NCBI GenBank assembly: GCA_002413265.1
Contig: DHWR01000183.1
Coordinates: 1-12,524, forward strand
Direction of reading: 5' to 3'
DNA from: Chloroflexi bacterium UBA5177
GTDB taxonomy: Bacteria; Chloroflexota; UBA5177
Length of the DNA: 12,524 nt
Part shown: positions 1-6,520 of the stretch, one piece after another
Position numbering within the stretch: position 1 is the first letter of the stretch
How the letters are laid out: each line of letters starts with the position of its first letter
Position numbers and translations under genes: made by a program
The notes under the pieces: generated by a model
What the model saw: the letters and a program-made list of their open reading frames with translations, nothing else
The model's database searches: none
Told to the model about the DNA's origin: nothing

Positions 1-109
1 CGGATAACTGCCACGATCACCAGGTCCACCGAAAATGGCTGCGGAAAGAGGGCCCTGGGCTAGCAGCCTACATGCGCTAGTCGTAGCACCCGCTGCGGTA
101 GCATTTGGG

Positions 110-1789
110 GTGAGAAATTCGCAGCAAACGAACGAGACGGCACCCGCAGGCGTTGAAGAGAGGCTGAGCAGGCTCGAGGCCCAATATCCGCCTCGCGATC
201 TGCCTGAGGGCGCCGAGGTGTCTCGAGTTGCGCCCAGCCCGACCGGTAAGCCGCATATCGGCACCGCGTTGCAGGCTGTTATCGACTACGCGCTGGCCAG
301 CCGGACGAACGGCGTCTTCATTCTGCGGGTCGAGGACACGGACCGAGAGCGGCTGGTTCCGGGAGCCATGCAGGAGATCATCGCCGCCCTCGACTGGCTG
401 GGTGTGCCGGCACACGAAGGTCCACCGGGGAATGGCAGCTACGGGCCGTACGTAGAGAGCGAGCGCCTTCCCGATTACCAGATCGTTGCGGAGTGGCTTG
501 TCGAGCACGGGGGGGCCTACCCGTGCTTTTGCACGCCGGAACGCCTAGACGAAATGCGCAAACAACAGATGGCGAAGAAGTTACCTACTCGATATGACCG
601 GCGCTGCCGAGACCTCACTCCGAGAGAGCGTCAGGAGCACCTCGATAGCGGAGAGCGTCCCGTCGTACGCCTTGCCATGCCTTTGGACGGCGTCAAGGTC
701 TATCACGATCCGGTGCGAGGCCCGATCGAATTCGAGCTCTCTGAACAGGACGATCCGGTCATACTCAAGTCCGACGGTTACCCCACGTACCACCTCGCGG
801 CCATGGTGGACGATCATCTCATGAGGGTCACCACCGTCGTTCGAGGCGAGGAGTGGATTTCGTCCACTCCGAAGCATCTGGTCCTCATCGAGGCTCTGGG
901 GTGGCAACCTCCTCGCATCGTCCACACGCCGATTCTCAGAGACGCGCAGGGGCGAAAACTCTCCAAGCGGTCGGGCGACACGTCGGTGTCCCATTACAGA
1001 TCTCAGGGCTACCCCCCGGAGGCCTTCAGGAACTTCCTCACGAGGCTGGTTTGGGTGCATCCGGACGACAAGGACGTCTACCCGTACGAAGACTTTATCG
1101 ACGGCATGCGAATCGAGGACCTGCCGAAGACGGGGCCGTTTGCAAATCCCGCCCTGCTCGACTTCATTTCGGGCGAATGGCTCAGGACCTACGACGCTTC
1201 GATGCTCTACGACGCGCTCCTCGACTGGCTGACCTGGATCCTCGGGTACTACACGTCGGAGGGCCTCGAAATAGAGGTCGTCCGTAAACAAGATCGGATT
1301 CCAGTCCCCCTTTCCCGGAGCCAACTCGAGGCTTTCTACCGCACCTTCATGGAAGATCGAGAGTACTCCGAGCGGGTTCTCTCACTGGAGCCGGAACGCT
1401 ATCACAAGCTTGGTGACATCGTTCTGGATACGCCTCTGTACTTCAAGGAACTTTTCGAGCCCGCCTCGGCGGACATGCTTATCGACGTGACTCAGCACGA
1501 CTGGGTACTGGCACGGGAGCTTTTGACGGAGTATCGGGATTGGTTCAGAGGCGATGAGACGACCGGACAGTGGGAGGCACGAATGGATGAGATGTGGCAG
1601 CGCCGGCAGCTGAAGCGCGGCGTCCCCTTCATGCTCGTGCGCGTCGCGATCACGGGCTCAACGCGGACCCCCCCGCTCCACGCGGTCATCGATGTGCTCG
1701 GGCCGGAAGAGGTCAAGAGGCGGCTCGATCAGGCCCTCGAGACGCTCGATGTCTCGGCAAGCGCCTCTGAGGTCACTCCGGGTCGGTAG
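110..1789 (+). CDS. gltX: Glutamyl-tRNA synthetase, N-terminally extended type
   Basis: Class I aminoacyl-tRNA synthetase that charges tRNA with glutamate in the cytoplasm. Numbering from the GTG at 110 (559 aa), the catalytic core shows APSPTGKPHIGT with the HIGH-like signature at 49-52, RVEDTD near 73-78, a CFC...RC cysteine set (139, 141, 166) placed like the zinc-binding insert of GluRS, GEEWISSTPKH near 246-256, and KLSKR (KMSKS motif) at 283-287. The C-terminus, with RGVPFMLVRVAITGS and a final LGPEEVKRRLDQAL, matches the usual GluRS anticodon-binding end. The stretch YPPRDLPEGAEV before the Rossmann core is, from memory, typical of a longer GluRS subgroup of about 550 aa, so this is not a fusion. 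Start: an in-frame ATG at 35 would add 25 residues, but that stretch has much lower third-position GC and no family resemblance, so GTG 110 is preferred; neither start has a good Shine-Dalgarno. It could be discriminating or non-discriminating; the sequence alone does not decide. Confidence 0.9.
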   Translation: MRNSQQTNETAPAGVEERLSRLEAQYPPRDLPEGAEVSRVAPSPTGKPHIGTALQAVIDYALASRTNGVFILRVEDTDRERLVPGAMQEIIAALDWLGVPAHEGPPGNGSYGPYVESERLPDYQIVAEWLVEHGGAYPCFCTPERLDEMRKQQMAKKLPTRYDRRCRDLTPRERQEHLDSGERPVVRLAMPLDGVKVYHDPVRGPIEFELSEQDDPVILKSDGYPTYHLAAMVDDHLMRVTTVVRGEEWISSTPKHLVLIEALGWQPPRIVHTPILRDAQGRKLSKRSGDTSVSHYRSQGYPPEAFRNFLTRLVWVHPDDKDVYPYEDFIDGMRIEDLPKTGPFANPALLDFISGEWLRTYDASMLYDALLDWLTWILGYYTSEGLEIEVVRKQDRIPVPLSRSQLEAFYRTFMEDREYSERVLSLEPERYHKLGDIVLDTPLYFKELFEPASADMLIDVTQHDWVLARELLTEYRDWFRGDETTGQWEARMDEMWQRRQLKRGVPFMLVRVAITGSTRTPPLHAVIDVLGPEEVKRRLDQALETLDVSASASEVTPGR

Positions 1790-1890
1790 CAGTCCCACAA
1801 ACACGCCTAACCGGATCGATGCCGACAAGCCAAGCTCCGACCTACGGTCTGCTACGCTTCACTCCAGGCGCCTTACTGGGCAAAATCGAT

Positions 1891-1903
1891 CCTCCCGGGA
1901 GGT
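1891..1903 (+). promoter_or_regulatory. Shine-Dalgarno inside a perfect palindrome before the NHL gene
   Basis: CCTCCCGGGAGG (1891-1902) is a perfect 12-base palindrome whose right half, GGGAGG(T), is a strong ribosome binding site 5 to 6 bases before the ATG at 1909. This decides the start: the upstream in-frame ATG at 1819 has no such site. As RNA the element could fold to a CCTC/GAGG stem with a CCGG tetraloop and partly hide the site, or it may be a chance SmaI-like palindrome. Confidence 0.6.
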
Positions 1904-1908
1904 GGCAG

Positions 1909-4650
1909 ATGGCCGCAGGATTGCGGCGTCAGTCGGGCTGGCCGGCCATTCTTGGACTGGTAATACCGCTCGGTCTGCAACCACTGCACTCGCCGAGTAG
2001 CCACGTGCCGTACGCGCAGCAACGAGCCGCAGCTTCGAACAGCCGGCTTGGTGATGTCAGGTGGATCTATCGTGGCTTGGCCTTCTGGCCGCCCCGTGAG
2101 TCGCCGCACGCGGCGAAGATCCACACGCCACTTTTCACGAACTATTCGTTGCGGACCCGGAGCAATGAAAAGGCCTCCATTCGATTCGTCGACGGTACGG
2201 CGCTCCACGTCAACTCCAATACCGACGCCGTCCTGACCTCCCACTTGACCTATGTACGCAGCGGAGAGGTGGCGGAGTACCTCCAACCAGGCACCGAGCA
2301 TCACGTTCAGACCAACTCGGCGGACGCCTCAGCCATTGGCACAACCTTCGACGTGCGGACGAGTGGCCGCACTACCACGCTGGTTGTGCTTCACGGCGCT
2401 TTGCAGGTTAAAGGGGCGGGTGGCGCGGTGCTGGTGAAGAGCAACGAAGAGACGATCGTGACCGGCTCGAGTCCTCCTACGCCCCCGACGCACGTGGATG
2501 CTCAGGCCGTCTTCGCCTGGACCGATCAGATTCCGACTCCCGACCTCGGCGAAGATGTCGCTCTCGACGCCAATGGTGGCGCCATCGTCGGGCTCTCCTC
2601 ACAGCGGAAGGCCGAGCGTTGGCACGCGGATCATGTGGACGATGGATTGCTTTCGCTGGGCTGGGAAAGCGCGCAAGGCAAGGTGAGGAACCAGTTCCTC
2701 GCGCTGGGTTTCTCGCCGAGCCGCCTCTATCGGATCTTCGAGGTCATCCTTGATCCCGCGGCGACCGGCGGAGATCCAAGCTCAATGGATCTGAAGAAAT
2801 TCCAGATCCGCGTATCTTCGACCGGATTCGCGCCGTCCGATTTCACCACGGTGTTCACGGGCCGCTGCCGGAGACGCGCCGGCCTCCAGATATTCAAGCT
2901 GCCAACCCCGGTGTTGGCGAAATACGTAGAGCTTGTCGCCCTGAGCAACTATGGGAGCTCACGCGGAATGGCGGTGGCTGAATTCGAGGCCGTTGCCAAC
3001 GTCGCGGGCATGGCTTTTCCCTCAGGTCTCGCCGTTGGAAAAGGGGGCAACATCTTCGTCGCCGACACCGGGAATGACCGAATTCTCAAGCTCACGCCGG
3101 AGGGCAAGCCGCTCGCGGCGTGGGGGTCGAAGGGAAGCGCCCCGGGCAAATTTAATACACCTGTCGGATTGGCATTGGATCGAAAGGGAGACATTTACGT
3201 CGTAGATAGCCACAACGACCGAATAGAAGAACTCTCGCCGAAGGGCAGGACGCTCTTGCAGTGGGGCGGATTCGGTGCCGCGCCGGGCAAATTCTCACTT
3301 CCGTACGACGTGGCTCTCGATCATAAGGGAAACGTCTACGTCACCGACTCAGGCAACAATCGGCTTCAGAAGTTTTCGCCACGCGGCAAATTTTTGGCTG
3401 AGTGGGGTAGCCCTGGAAAGCAGCCCGGACAGTTCGAGGCGCCATTCGGCATCGCCCTCGACATCGAGGGAAACATCTACGTCACGGACTACGGCAACGC
3501 CCGCGTGCAGAAGCTCTCTCCTGCCGGCGCGCCGCTCAGAGCTTGGGGTCAGATTGGCACCCGGCCCGGCGACTTCAGCCAACCGGAAGCGATAGCCGTC
3601 GATCGGTCCGGCAACGTGTACGTCGCGGACACCTTCAACAACCGCGTACAGAAGTTTTCTGGCAGCGGCAGAGTACTCGCGGTAAGCCGTCCCACTCGAA
3701 CCAGAGACGACATACGTCCCGCCGGCATCACAATCGATTCACGCGGCCGTGTATTCGTGTCGCAGTACGGCAACAGCCACATCGTGCGGATGAGCGCGAA
3801 GCTGCGCCCTCAACGCACAATCGGCGTGTTTGGGACGACTCCACAGCTGTTGGCCTTCCCAATCGGCGTTGCAGTCGACAATTCGGGCACGGTGTACGCC
3901 ACCGATCCACTCAACGGCCGCATACAGTTACGCTCACCTCGAGGCAGCGTGACGGCCGTCTACGGCCACCGCGCGCTCCTGGCCAAGGGAGCTCGTCTGC
4001 GACCGGGTGAGTTTGGGTACCCGATAGGCATCGCGCTAAGTAGCACCGGTCTGATCTACGTGCCCGATCAGGATCTTCACCGCATAGTGGTGCTATCCGC
4101 GAGCGGCCCACTTGGTTTCATCGGAACGGACGGGACCGCAAGATGGATTGCCGTAGATTCGTTCGGAGATCTCTACATCCTCGACATGCACAACTTCATC
4201 GAGAAGATTTCGCCTCAAGGTCACTTGCTCGCGACGCTGGCAACGAAGGCTAATCTCAACCGACCCCAAGGCCTTGCAGTCGACAGTCAGGGGAGCGTCT
4301 ATGTGGCGGACAGCGGCAATGACGCCCGCAACATCCCAGCCTCGATCGTCCGCTTGTCCGCAACAGGGTCGGGGACAAGCACGCTGGGCCGAGCAGCCGG
4401 TCTGAACGCTCCCCAGGGCATCGCGGTTGATGGAGCCGGAAACGTCTACGTTGCTGACACTGGAAACAACAGAATAGTGAAGCTGTCTCCCGGCGGCGAT
4501 CTCCTCGCTGTCTTAGGACAAGGCGTCAGGTTCAACGTCCCGACAGGGATTGCGGTCGACAAGTCCGGCAATGTTTACGTGGCCGACAAGTACAACGACC
4601 GGCTCGTCAAGCTCCTCCCGGACGGATCACTCGCCGCCATCTGGAGCTAG
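1909..4650 (+). CDS. Exported FecR / discoidin-like / NHL-repeat protein
   Basis: Large exported protein (913 aa from the ATG at 1909) of unknown specific function. Residues 1-37 look like a signal peptide or membrane anchor: LRRQSG followed by the hydrophobic WPAILGLVIPLGL and a possible cut after VPYAQ. Residues about 60-185 resemble the periplasmic FecR domain: ASIRFVDGTALHVNSNT, then GTTFDVR and TTTLVVLHGALQVKG, ending in the ETIV strand. Residues about 215-365 look like a discoidin (F5/8 type C) beta-sandwich, with ERWHADHVDDG early and KYVELVALSN then VAEFEAVA at its end. From about 368 to the stop run twelve NHL repeats of the type P-x-G-I-A-V-D-x-x-G-N-V-Y-V-A-D-x-x-N-x-R, i.e. beta-propeller blades. 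FecR domains usually regulate an ECF sigma factor, but none is encoded nearby, so a structural or sensing role on the cell surface is more likely. Start chosen from the strong ribosome binding site and the signal peptide; ATG 1819 would add 30 residues. Convergent with the Thr-Pro protein, 19 bases apart. Confidence 0.85.
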   Translation: MAAGLRRQSGWPAILGLVIPLGLQPLHSPSSHVPYAQQRAAASNSRLGDVRWIYRGLAFWPPRESPHAAKIHTPLFTNYSLRTRSNEKASIRFVDGTALHVNSNTDAVLTSHLTYVRSGEVAEYLQPGTEHHVQTNSADASAIGTTFDVRTSGRTTTLVVLHGALQVKGAGGAVLVKSNEETIVTGSSPPTPPTHVDAQAVFAWTDQIPTPDLGEDVALDANGGAIVGLSSQRKAERWHADHVDDGLLSLGWESAQGKVRNQFLALGFSPSRLYRIFEVILDPAATGGDPSSMDLKKFQIRVSSTGFAPSDFTTVFTGRCRRRAGLQIFKLPTPVLAKYVELVALSNYGSSRGMAVAEFEAVANVAGMAFPSGLAVGKGGNIFVADTGNDRILKLTPEGKPLAAWGSKGSAPGKFNTPVGLALDRKGDIYVVDSHNDRIEELSPKGRTLLQWGGFGAAPGKFSLPYDVALDHKGNVYVTDSGNNRLQKFSPRGKFLAEWGSPGKQPGQFEAPFGIALDIEGNIYVTDYGNARVQKLSPAGAPLRAWGQIGTRPGDFSQPEAIAVDRSGNVYVADTFNNRVQKFSGSGRVLAVSRPTRTRDDIRPAGITIDSRGRVFVSQYGNSHIVRMSAKLRPQRTIGVFGTTPQLLAFPIGVAVDNSGTVYATDPLNGRIQLRSPRGSVTAVYGHRALLAKGARLRPGEFGYPIGIALSSTGLIYVPDQDLHRIVVLSASGPLGFIGTDGTARWIAVDSFGDLYILDMHNFIEKISPQGHLLATLATKANLNRPQGLAVDSQGSVYVADSGNDARNIPASIVRLSATGSGTSTLGRAAGLNAPQGIAVDGAGNVYVADTGNNRIVKLSPGGDLLAVLGQGVRFNVPTGIAVDKSGNVYVADKYNDRLVKLLPDGSLAAIWS
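3010..4650 (+). repeat. Twelve tandem NHL repeats (beta-propeller blades) within the CDS
   Basis: Protein-level tandem repeat of roughly 40-53 residues per unit. Units 1-5 and the last two are close to consensus (for example GNVYVADTGNNRIVKLSPGG in unit 11), whereas units 6-9 are degenerate, with VFVSQYGN, VYATDPLN, IYVPDQDL and LYILDMHN at the core strand, and unit 9 lacks the opening P-x-G. Unit 10 carries an insertion after ADSGND. Twelve blades would make two six-bladed propellers or one larger array. The DNA itself is not an exact repeat, so the copies are old. Confidence 0.85.
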
Positions 4651-4669
4651 GAACTGGCCCAGAGCCCCG

Positions 4670-5287
4670 TCACTGGCACGAGGGAGTGGTCGGGGTGATG
4701 GTTGGAGTGTTCGTTGGCGGCGGAGTGTCCGTTGGCGTCGGAGTATCCGTACCGAACGCGTCGAAGGTATTAGTTGGAGTCGGGGTGTCCGCCGCCGGGT
4801 CCAGAGTGTTGGTAGGGGTGGGCGCGGGCGTCGAAGTGTCCGTTGGCGGTTGCGTGCAGAACGGCAGCGGCGTTGGAGTGAATATGAAGACCGGCGTGGG
4901 CGTGGTTGTTGCCGTCGGCGTTCGCGTCCTAGTGCTCGTCGGCTTGACCGCCGAGGTGGCGACGCGGGTCGGAACCGGAGTAGACGTCGCGGTGGCTTTG
5001 GGACGAGCTGGCGTAGGAGTCTCCGAGGCCGCTGCTGCCAGAGTCGGAACTGTCGTTGAAGTAGAGGTAGGTTTCGTTGTCGGCGTGCTCTTCGGATGCA
5101 CAACCGTGCACACTTTCCTCCTCACCTTCTTCCCATGAACCCTTTTGGTGACGTACCTACACTTCAGCTTTTTTTGGGCAGCGCTTTGTTGAGAGGCTGC
5201 CTGCGCAAAATTCGAGTGCGCGGCAGGAGCTCCGGCAAGGACTATTGAAACTAAAAGAAGGGGAGCGGCTATGCGCAAGTGGCTCAT
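4670..5287 (-). CDS. Secreted Thr-Pro-rich low-complexity protein
   Basis: Predicted secreted or surface protein of 205 aa, not recognised as a named family. Residues 1-30 form a clear signal peptide (LRIAAPLLLVSIVLAGAPAA, likely cut at AHS-N or AQA-A). Residues 39-65 are a strongly basic module with two cysteines (C43, C60): LKCRYVTKRV followed by HGKKVRRKVC, which could form a disulfide. From about residue 68 to the end the chain is Thr/Pro/Ser repeats such as DTPTPTNT and DTPTPTDT, with two further cysteines (in LPFCTQPP and the terminal TPSCQ). Such Thr-Pro tails are common in Chloroflexota exported proteins and usually act as extended, often glycosylated, linkers. The start is supported by GAGG five bases upstream (5293-5296). 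The sugar-nucleotide enzyme lies 51 bases upstream on the same strand and may share the transcript. The long open frames on the opposite strand are a by-product of the repeat composition. Confidence 0.72.
   Translation of the reverse strand: MSHLRIAAPLLLVSIVLAGAPAAHSNFAQAASQQSAAQKKLKCRYVTKRVHGKKVRRKVCTVVHPKSTPTTKPTSTSTTVPTLAAAASETPTPARPKATATSTPVPTRVATSAVKPTSTRTRTPTATTTPTPVFIFTPTPLPFCTQPPTDTSTPAPTPTNTLDPAADTPTPTNTFDAFGTDTPTPTDTPPPTNTPTITPTTPSCQ
4673..5086 (-). repeat. Degenerate Thr-Pro-coding minisatellite
   Basis: DNA low-complexity tract inside the secreted-protein gene. On the plus strand it reads as imperfect repeats of GTTGGAGTCGGGGTGTCCG-like units (for example near 4710-4760 and 4770-4800), which on the coding strand give ACACCGACTCCAAC, i.e. 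Thr-Pro-Thr-Pro-Thr. Units are 18 or so bases but irregular. Tracts of this kind may vary in length between strains and can be misassembled. Confidence 0.7.
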
Positions 5288-5338
5288 GACTGCCTCAGAA
5301 GGTGTGCCACTCTATCACGCCGCGGAAGCGAGTCGCAC

Positions 5339-6322
5339 CTACCCGTGAGCAGGTATGCTCTGCTCTTCCTGCACTCGACGTCGCCAGTAGCCCAGAGTGT
5401 CAAGTACGGATTGCTCGAATGAAACTTCGGGCGTCCATCCGGTGGTCGAACGAAGTTTCGACGCGTCTCCGGTGAGGAGCGGGGCCTCCTGCAAGCGTCG
5501 CCGGCTGGGATCCTCGCGTATCTCGGCAGAGACTCCCGAATCTTTCAGCATGAGCTCGAGCATGTCTCTCAACGTCCGAGGAACGCCCGTGGAAATGTTG
5601 TATACCTCGCCTGCCTGCCCGCGCTCCGCCAAAAGGGCGTAGGCGCGTGCAACATCTCGGACGTCCACGAAGTCTCGCTCGAGATCGATATTGCCGACGT
5701 GAATAACCCGCTCCCGCACGCCCACCGCTATTTCCGAGACCTGCCGCGCGAAGCTGCCGGCCACGAACTTGTCCGCCCTGCGAGGACCCGCCTGCTGAAA
5801 AGGCCTGGTTCGCACCACGTCAAGGCCGTGTATCTCCCAGTACTGTCGTGCCATGAGGTCCTGCACGACCTTGCTGAGCCCGTACGGGCTGGCGGGAAGA
5901 AGCTCGTGTTCTTCAGACACGGGGTTCTCATCCGGCGCTACACATCCGTATTCGTCGGCGCTGCCAATGGTGATGATACGGGCTCCGCGGTTGCTCTCAA
6001 GCACGGCCTCGAGCACCGCGTATTGCATCGTAGCGTTGTCGGTGAGCGTCTGCATGGGGCGCTCCCACGACATGCTCACCGAGCTCTGAGCCGCGAGATG
6101 GACGACGAGATCGGGTCTTACTTCTAAGAAGAGATCGCGAACTGCCTGGCAATCTCGTAGATCGATTGACCGGAGAGAGATGTTCCCGAGCGTCTGATCG
6201 GGGGAATACTCGGGTGCGCCCAAATGAGTGCCAACGACGCCCCACCCGGCGGAAGCATAGTATTCCATCAAGAAGCTACCGCTGAAGCCGGTTGCGCCGG
6301 TGATGAGAACGGTACGAGTCAT
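5339..6322 (-). CDS. rmd: GDP-6-deoxy-D-mannose reductase-like NAD(P)-dependent sugar epimerase/dehydratase
   Basis: Extended short-chain dehydrogenase of 327 aa, cytoplasmic, most like GDP-4-keto-6-deoxy-D-mannose reductase, which makes GDP-D-rhamnose for surface glycans. Visible motifs: VLITGATGFSGS with the GxxGxxG nucleotide loop at 9-15, HLAAQSSV at 75-82, IGSADEYG at 119-126, the catalytic pair Y147 and K151 in SPYGLSK, RPFQQAGP at 173-180, VGNIDLERDFVDVRDVARAY at 209-228 and GEVYNISTG at 238-246. These downstream blocks, including the closing GDASKLRSTTGWTPEV, match Rmd better than Gmd or GalE. The start at 6322 is chosen because GGAGGAG lies 5 bases upstream; an ATG at 6358 would add 12 residues that lack family resemblance. 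No gmd is present in the window, so another nucleotide-sugar substrate in the same subfamily remains possible. It is divergent from sufS and lies 51 bases upstream of the Thr-Pro secreted protein gene. Confidence 0.82.
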   Translation of the reverse strand: MTRTVLITGATGFSGSFLMEYYASAGWGVVGTHLGAPEYSPDQTLGNISLRSIDLRDCQAVRDLFLEVRPDLVVHLAAQSSVSMSWERPMQTLTDNATMQYAVLEAVLESNRGARIITIGSADEYGCVAPDENPVSEEHELLPASPYGLSKVVQDLMARQYWEIHGLDVVRTRPFQQAGPRRADKFVAGSFARQVSEIAVGVRERVIHVGNIDLERDFVDVRDVARAYALLAERGQAGEVYNISTGVPRTLRDMLELMLKDSGVSAEIREDPSRRRLQEAPLLTGDASKLRSTTGWTPEVSFEQSVLDTLGYWRRRVQEEQSIPAHG

Positions 6323-6327
6323 CGACG

Positions 6328-6334
6328 CTCCTCC
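6328..6334 (-). promoter_or_regulatory. Strong ribosome binding site fixing the rmd start
   Basis: Reads GGAGGAG on the minus strand, 5 bases before the ATG whose first base is 6322. It lies inside the longer possible reading frame starting at 6358 and therefore argues for the shorter protein. Confidence 0.75.
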
Positions 6335-6419
6335 ATACCAGCGAAACCCAAGTGCCACGAGACTTTATCTCGACGCAGTCAGCAACCAAGAATACGCGAG
6401 CCGGGAAGTGCGCAGCCGT

Positions 6420-6436
6420 GCGACCGGGCAGGTCGC
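6420..6436. promoter_or_regulatory. Inverted repeat GCGACC-n5-GGTCGC, possible operator or stem-loop
   Basis: GCGACC and GGTCGC are exact reverse complements separated by GGGCA, in the middle of the rmd/sufS divergent spacer and about 85 bases before the sufS start. It could be an operator or an RNA hairpin. No run of T follows on either strand, so it is not a convincing terminator. The binding protein, if any, is unknown; it does not look like a familiar IscR site. Confidence 0.35.
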
Positions 6437-6520
6437 TTAAGACCCCTGCCGGCCAAGCAGCGCTCTTGATCGTTTCGGTCTGGCTTCCAAAGCGCGGATA
6501 ATGGGACACGAAGGGAAGAT

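Larger units (their letters stand above)
6323..6520. other. Divergent intergenic control region between rmd and sufS
   Basis: This 198-base spacer must hold the promoters of both divergent genes. I see GATAAT at 6497-6502 as a possible -10 for sufS, but the best -35-like TTGATC (6466-6471) is 25 bases away, too far for a standard sigma-70 promoter, so no promoter is called. An inverted repeat lies at 6420-6436 (separate entry). AAGGGAAG (6511-6518) serves as the sufS ribosome binding site. No tRNA or small open frame stands out. Confidence 0.5.

Noticed and set aside
581..1324. Minus-strand open frame of 247 codons inside gltX
   Set aside because: Fully covered by the clearly conserved synthetase on the other strand; no recognisable motif.
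1819..1908. In-frame upstream ATG extending the NHL protein by 30 residues
   Set aside because: No ribosome binding site and it would bury the signal peptide; the ATG at 1909 has GGGAGG at ideal spacing.
4550..5059. Plus-strand Arg/Ser-rich open frame overlapping the end of the NHL gene
   Set aside because: Out of frame with the NHL repeats and antisense to the secreted protein; composition is that of a shadow frame in GC-rich DNA.
4686..5138. Plus-strand open frame of 150 codons, rich in Val and Gly (MVGVMVGVFVGGGVSVGVG)
   Set aside because: It is the antisense of the Thr-Pro repeat tract; ACN-CCN repeats read backwards give GGN-GTN codons. The minus-strand frame has a signal peptide and a ribosome binding site, this one has neither.
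6466..6502. TTGATC ... GATAAT as a sigma-70 promoter for sufS
   Set aside because: The spacing is 25 bases, well outside the usual 16-18.
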